Below, in pieces: positions 32,138 to 35,021 of a stretch of 35,021 nt of DNA. This DNA comes from an uncultured Christensenella sp. (GTDB taxonomy: Bacteria > Bacillota > Clostridia > Christensenellales > UBA1750): NCBI GenBank assembly GCA_948468595.1, contig CAOKIU010000021.1, forward strand, positions 1 through 35,021, given 5' to 3'. Every line of letters starts with the position of its first letter. The stretch's first letter is position 1. The position numbers and the translations under genes were made by a program. The notes under the pieces are model-generated. The model saw only the letters and a list, made by a program, of their open reading frames with translations, did no database searches and had not been told where the DNA came from.

Positions 32138-32930
32138 AGAGCTTCATTCCTTTCTGAAAGGTCGTCACGCCCGCGCCGAAGATGAGAACGGCAAAGAGCG
32201 GATAGAAAAAGGAGAGGGTGGGGGAGGGCGCCTTGCCCAGCAAGATCAGCGTGGGCAGCCAGGACAGGCACCCGGCCGGCAGCACCGTGTTCAGCGCCGC
32301 CCGCGCCCAACCGGGCAGGCCGGAGAGGGGATAGTATCCCAGCGAGGAAAGGAATCCGCCCATCACCGCCGAGATCTCCTCGCTGCCGGCGGGATGGAAA
32401 AAGGCGGAGAGGGAGACGATGTAGCGCATCCCCACCTGAATCGCAAAGGAGCAGAGCACAAACAGGACCGTGCCGAGCACCCAAAGGGGCGACACGGCAA
32501 GGCGCAGCCGCGCGGCCGCAAAGAGCAGAAAGCCCAGGCCGCACAGCGCGCCCGCACTGCCCGATACCGGCAAGAATCCCTCCGTGGCCAGCTGCATCCA
32601 AAGGGGCAGCGGCTGAATCAGGCAGTGATCCAACTGCCCTCTGCCCACGCGGCGGGAGATGTTCAGCGCGTTTCCCCCGTCCATCATGTTGACCAGGCCG
32701 GTGGAAAGCGTGTAAAACCCCAACATAAAGAGCATCTCGTCTACGCTCATGTCGCCCACGCCGCCAAAGCGCACCGCCAGCAGAAACAGCCCCGTCACGG
32801 CCGCGAAGTTTGCGATGGTCTCCGAGAAGACCACCAGCAGGAACATTCCCGTGTCCTGGGCAAACCACTGGGCGTCCATCTTGGCATAGTGCGCCCAGAG
32901 AGAGAACAGCCGCTTGACCTTACCCGCCAT
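32088..32930 (-). CDS. ABC-2 family permease (PF06182-like)
   Basis: 280 aa with about six membrane segments. An amphipathic N-terminus (MDAQWFAQDTGMFLLVVFSE) and the RRVGRGQLDHCLIQPLP loop are typical of this permease family. It overlaps the first permease gene by 11 nt and the ATPase gene by 50 nt, so the three are translated together. It probably forms a heterodimeric channel with the other permease. Confidence 0.88.
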   Translation of the reverse strand: MAGKVKRLFSLWAHYAKMDAQWFAQDTGMFLLVVFSETIANFAAVTGLFLLAVRFGGVGDMSVDEMLFMLGFYTLSTGLVNMMDGGNALNISRRVGRGQLDHCLIQPLPLWMQLATEGFLPVSGSAGALCGLGFLLFAAARLRLAVSPLWVLGTVLFVLCSFAIQVGMRYIVSLSAFFHPAGSEEISAVMGGFLSSLGYYPLSGLPGWARAALNTVLPAGCLSWLPTLILLGKAPSPTLSFFYPLFAVLIFGAGVTTFQKGMKLYAKRGSSRYKAMGHRS

Positions 32931-33690
32931 AGGACATCATCCTTTCTGTGGATTTGTGAAAGAGGTAGAGGGAGAGCGGCAGCAGTACGGCGGTCCAGAA
33001 CGCCTGCGCCGGCAGCAGCCGCGCCGCATCCCCGGACCCGATGTACAAAGATAGCGTGGCGCCCGCAAGCGTCCCCATGGGGGAGAGCTCCAGCGCTTGA
33101 CCAATGCCCCAGGGGAGCAGGGAAAAGGGAATCACCGCGCCCGTGAGCAGCCCCGTCAGCGCGCGGCGCAGGCTCTCAATTTGCCAGGACAGATTGGCGG
33201 CCCGCACGATCAGGCAGGCAAAGAGAAAGTCCACCAAAAAACCCTGCGTCACGGCCAGACACAGCGAGGGCAGAAACCAGGGACTGGCGGGCAGCCGGCT
33301 CCCGCCCAAGGCCGGCATCAAAAGATACAGCGGCAGGGAGAAGAACACAAGGTGCGTGCCCCATCGCCCCAGGGTCATGGACACCAGCTGGGTCATCACC
33401 CCCATGGGCCGCTGGTAAAGGGAGAGAAGCGTGCCCTCGTGCAGCCAGGAGGAAACCGGCGTGCGCACATCCAGCATGGGGGACAGGATGCCGGTCATAA
33501 GGGTAAAGGTCGCCAGCTGTTGATACGTCATGCCGCCCGCCTCCACGCCGTCAGGGGCGATCATCCGCCAGATCATCAGCATGAACAGCGTCCCAAACAG
33601 CTTGATCAGATACGTGCGCGCAAGGTTGACAATGCCGAAATAGCTCGATTCCTTCAAGCACATGCGCATGGTTGCCATCGTGGGTTTCAT
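32920..33690 (-). CDS. ABC-2 family permease, first gene of the exporter operon
   Basis: 256 aa from the ATG at 33690, 8 nt after GAGG. About six membrane segments; the LLSLYQRPMGVMTQLVSMTLGRWG loop is equivalent to the RGQLDHCLIQPLP loop of its partner. No promoter is visible in the 57 nt between the upstream terminator and this start, so expression seems to depend on read-through of the leader unit. Confidence 0.85.
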   Translation of the reverse strand: MKPTMATMRMCLKESSYFGIVNLARTYLIKLFGTLFMLMIWRMIAPDGVEAGGMTYQQLATFTLMTGILSPMLDVRTPVSSWLHEGTLLSLYQRPMGVMTQLVSMTLGRWGTHLVFFSLPLYLLMPALGGSRLPASPWFLPSLCLAVTQGFLVDFLFACLIVRAANLSWQIESLRRALTGLLTGAVIPFSLLPWGIGQALELSPMGTLAGATLSLYIGSGDAARLLPAQAFWTAVLLPLSLYLFHKSTERMMSYGG

Positions 33691-33746
33691 GTCGTCATCC
33701 TCGTTTCTTTGATTTGCGTTGCGCGCGCCCATCCGCCGCGGCGCGC

Positions 33747-33782
33747 AAAAAAAGCCGCGCCCCCATCTTTGGGTGCGCGGCC
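33747..33782 (-). terminator. Intrinsic terminator between the short ORF and the ABC operon
   Basis: Minus-strand stem of 7 + 3 bp with one mismatch (33754-33764 with 33771-33781, loop of 6 nt) is followed by T7. It lies 20 nt after the stop of the short ORF and 57 nt before the first permease start. Confidence 0.88.
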
Positions 33783-33801
33783 ACATTTTACGCATCACGG
33801 C

Positions 33802-33933
33802 CTATGCCACGGCACGCTCCACGGGTCTCGGAGTTCCCAAAATGGGCAGACTTTCCCCTTGGAGCGCAAAGAAAAACGCCTGCGTATATACGGCGATGCG
33901 GTATTCCTGCATCTGCTTGACAGCTCCGCACAT
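33802..33933 (-). CDS. 43-codon small ORF, possible leader peptide or small peptide gene
   Basis: ATG at 33933, TAG at 33802-33804, 43 residues starting MCGAVKQMQEYRIA and ending RPVERAVA, with a short hydrophobic core (YTQAFFFAL). An AGGGGGTG SD lies 6 nt upstream, a 17-bp-spaced promoter ends about 30 nt before it, and an intrinsic terminator follows 20 nt after the stop, so it has every part of a small gene. No known family is recognised. It may be a translated leader that controls read-through into the ABC exporter operon, as BmrB does for BmrCD, or a peptide that the exporter handles. Its translation is inferred only from signals. Confidence 0.5.
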   Translation of the reverse strand: MCGAVKQMQEYRIAVYTQAFFFALQGESLPILGTPRPVERAVA

Positions 33934-33969
33934 TTTGGTCACCCCCTATCCGACACATCATTTCACTTG

Positions 33970-33998
33970 ATTATAACGCGGCCGCACTGGTTTGTAAA
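33970..33998 (-). promoter_or_regulatory. Sigma-A promoter of the short ORF and ABC exporter
   Basis: Minus-strand TTTACA (33993-33998) and TATAAT (33970-33975), spacer exactly 17 bp. It is the only good promoter seen ahead of the exporter genes. Confidence 0.85.
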
Positions 33999-34124
33999 GA
34001 GTGGACGCGGAACAAAATATAAGTAAAATACGCATTAAGCGTAATTTGAAATACAAAGGATGGGAATAAAATTAATTATATAAAAATAATGAAAATTATG
34101 GCGAGAATATAAGCAATTCTAGAA

Positions 34125-34139
34125 ATTGTGTTTCACAAT
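34125..34139. promoter_or_regulatory. Inverted repeat, possible operator
   Basis: ATTGTG and CACAAT are separated by TTT, about 35 bp upstream of the -35 box of the solute-binding gene. The symmetry suits a dimeric regulator; no such regulator gene is in the window. Confidence 0.4.
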
Positions 34140-34172
34140 GCGGCATAATATAAAATTATACCGATGCGTATA

Positions 34173-34201
34173 TTGATTTATTCGATAACTTTGTGTAAAA
34201 T
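34173..34201 (+). promoter_or_regulatory. Promoter of the solute-binding lipoprotein gene
   Basis: TTGATT (34173-34178), 17-bp spacer, TAAAAT (34196-34201). The implied leader is about 80 nt. Confidence 0.65.
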
Positions 34202-34243
34202 AACTTGTAAAGTGAAATGGACACAAAATGTTCATATTTCACG

Positions 34244-34264
34244 ACATGTGGCTCATCCACATGT
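34244..34264 (+). promoter_or_regulatory. Hairpin in the leader of the solute-binding gene
   Basis: Arms ACATGTGG and CCACATGT enclose CTCAT, just upstream of the AAGGAGG. As RNA it would form a stable stem that could protect the 5' end; as DNA it could be an operator. Confidence 0.5.
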
Positions 34265-34288
34265 GGAAAAATACAAGGAGGAATTGCT

Positions 34289-35021
34289 ATGTCCATCCGT
34301 AAGAGCATTGCCATCGTCATCGCATTGATGATGGTGCTGGCTACGCTGGCCGGCTGCTCCAGCACTCCCGCTCCTCAGGCGACTGCGACCCCCGCGCCGT
34401 CTCAGGGCACCGATCCCGCTCCGGACGATACCGCTGAACCCAGCGAGCCTGCGGACACCACGCCCGAGCGCGAGCCGGCGACCTTCTCCATGCTGAACAT
34501 GGCGGCGGCCACGACCACGGTTGACCCGTGGAAGGACACCCCCGTCGGTCAGTACCTGGCCCAGAAGACCAACGTGGATCTGGAGATTGAGTACCTGGTT
34601 GGTTCCGACGTCCGTCAGAAGGCTTCCCTGCTGATCGCGGGCGGCGAGTATCCGGATCTGATGACCACCGCGGACGCCTCCGGCGACCTCAAGGCGGCAA
34701 ATGCGTTCATCGCGCTCAACGACTACATCGCCAACTCCACCAACCTGAAGAACTGCTACACCAATTCTCAGATGAAGCTGATGACCCAGGAGGATGGCAA
34801 CATCTACTGGCTCGGCGCTCACGCTTCTGAGAACGCCGTCTACCCGGCGGCGGGCTACTACCTCAATATGGACCTGCTCAAGCAGGCGGACTATCCCACG
34901 CCCAAGACCTTCACCGAGTGGCAGCAGCTCATCATCGATTACGTTGCGGCCAACCCCACCTTTAATGGTCAGTCCACCATCGGCGTTTCCGAGCCCACCG
35001 AGGCGTGGCGCGCTTCCGCCG
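34289..35021 (+). CDS. Extracellular solute-binding lipoprotein (5' part)
   Basis: The first 244 codons are present and the frame runs off the window. AAGGAGG lies 6 nt before the ATG. A lipoprotein signal peptide ends in LATLAGC; a Thr/Pro/Asp/Glu-rich linker follows (about 25-65), then a periplasmic-binding-protein fold (LEIEYLVGSD, KASLLIAGGEYPDLMTT, NMDLLKQADYPTPKTFTEW). This is the family 1-like binding protein of carbohydrate ABC importers, so permease genes are expected downstream. Codons ending in T (GCT, CGT, GGT, GTT) are more common than in the rest of the window, a sign of high expression. With the GH172 gene at the other end, a glycan-using organism is plausible. Confidence 0.9.
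   Translation, partial: MSIRKSIAIVIALMMVLATLAGCSSTPAPQATATPAPSQGTDPAPDDTAEPSEPADTTPEREPATFSMLNMAAATTTVDPWKDTPVGQYLAQKTNVDLEIEYLVGSDVRQKASLLIAGGEYPDLMTTADASGDLKAANAFIALNDYIANSTNLKNCYTNSQMKLMTQEDGNIYWLGAHASENAVYPAAGYYLNMDLLKQADYPTPKTFTEWQQLIIDYVAANPTFNGQSTIGVSEPTEAWRASA

Larger units (their letters stand above)
33691..34288. other. 598-nt intergenic region between the ABC exporter and solute-binding genes
   Basis: The left half (to about 33990) holds the 43-codon ORF with promoter and terminator on the minus strand. The right half (about 34000-34290) is strongly AT-rich, unlike its surroundings, and carries the plus-strand promoter and several inverted repeats ahead of the solute-binding gene. 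Confidence 0.8.

Overview
The window looks like a chromosomal segment of a high-GC, low-redox Firmicute, most likely a gut-type member of Clostridia. Four things point there: strong AAAGGAGG-type ribosome binding sites, near-consensus sigma-A promoters sitting in short AT-rich gaps, a Clostridia-type gene set (UPF0237/UPF0210 pair, ECF S component with DUF4430, DUF1700/DUF4097/PadR, PepF, ComEC), and a corrinoid methyltransferase locus. The exact taxon cannot be read from the sequence. No rRNA, tRNA, CRISPR array, transposase or phage gene was seen.

Layout. 1-495 is the 3' end of a GH172/DUF2961 glycosidase. 618-1508 (-) is a DUF4430 protein plus an ECF S component, probably for cobamide uptake. 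1712-2635 (+) is a lipoprotein polysaccharide deacetylase, convergent with a degenerate GHKL kinase-like protein (2718-3341, -). 3591-7174 (+) is an operon of two SelA/DgaE-like paralogues and an MFS transporter. 7276-11784 (-) holds comEC, a MATE transporter and a GNAT acetyltransferase. 11927-13883 (-) is a PadR-DUF1700-DUF4097 operon whose consensus promoter carries a palindrome. 14061-17255 (+) encodes four poorly characterised proteins, three of them membrane proteins and one a possible permuted papain-like enzyme. 17351-20496 (+) is ACT (UPF0237), UPF0210 and an MFS transporter. 20577-23756 (+) is PepF, a small unknown protein and a UroD-family methyltransferase.

23874-28869 forms, with the UroD gene, a corrinoid methyl-transfer neighbourhood. 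It contains a class I methyltransferase, a DUF2284 cysteine-rich protein, a B12-binding corrinoid protein, a PocR-domain AraC regulator and, divergently, a RACo-like corrinoid-activating ferredoxin/ASKHA protein. Two GNAT proteins converge at 29.46 kb. 30243-31123 is a gene-free stretch filled with imperfect tandem repeats of about 123-153 bp. 31124-33690 (-) is an ABC-2 exporter operon (two permeases and an ATPase). Ahead of it sits a 43-codon reading frame with its own promoter and a strong intrinsic terminator. The right end is an AT-rich regulatory region and the 5' part of a solute-binding lipoprotein gene that runs off the window.

Most interesting points: (a) the tandem SelA-like pair, in which the second copy has Arg in place of the PLP lysine and both copies lack the expected PLP-ring Asp; (b) the short ORF plus terminator leader ahead of the ABC exporter, which resembles an attenuator or a peptide gene; (c) the compact corrinoid locus with no recognisable MtaB/MttB/MtrH-type partner; (d) the tandem repeat array with an embedded 16-bp perfect hairpin.
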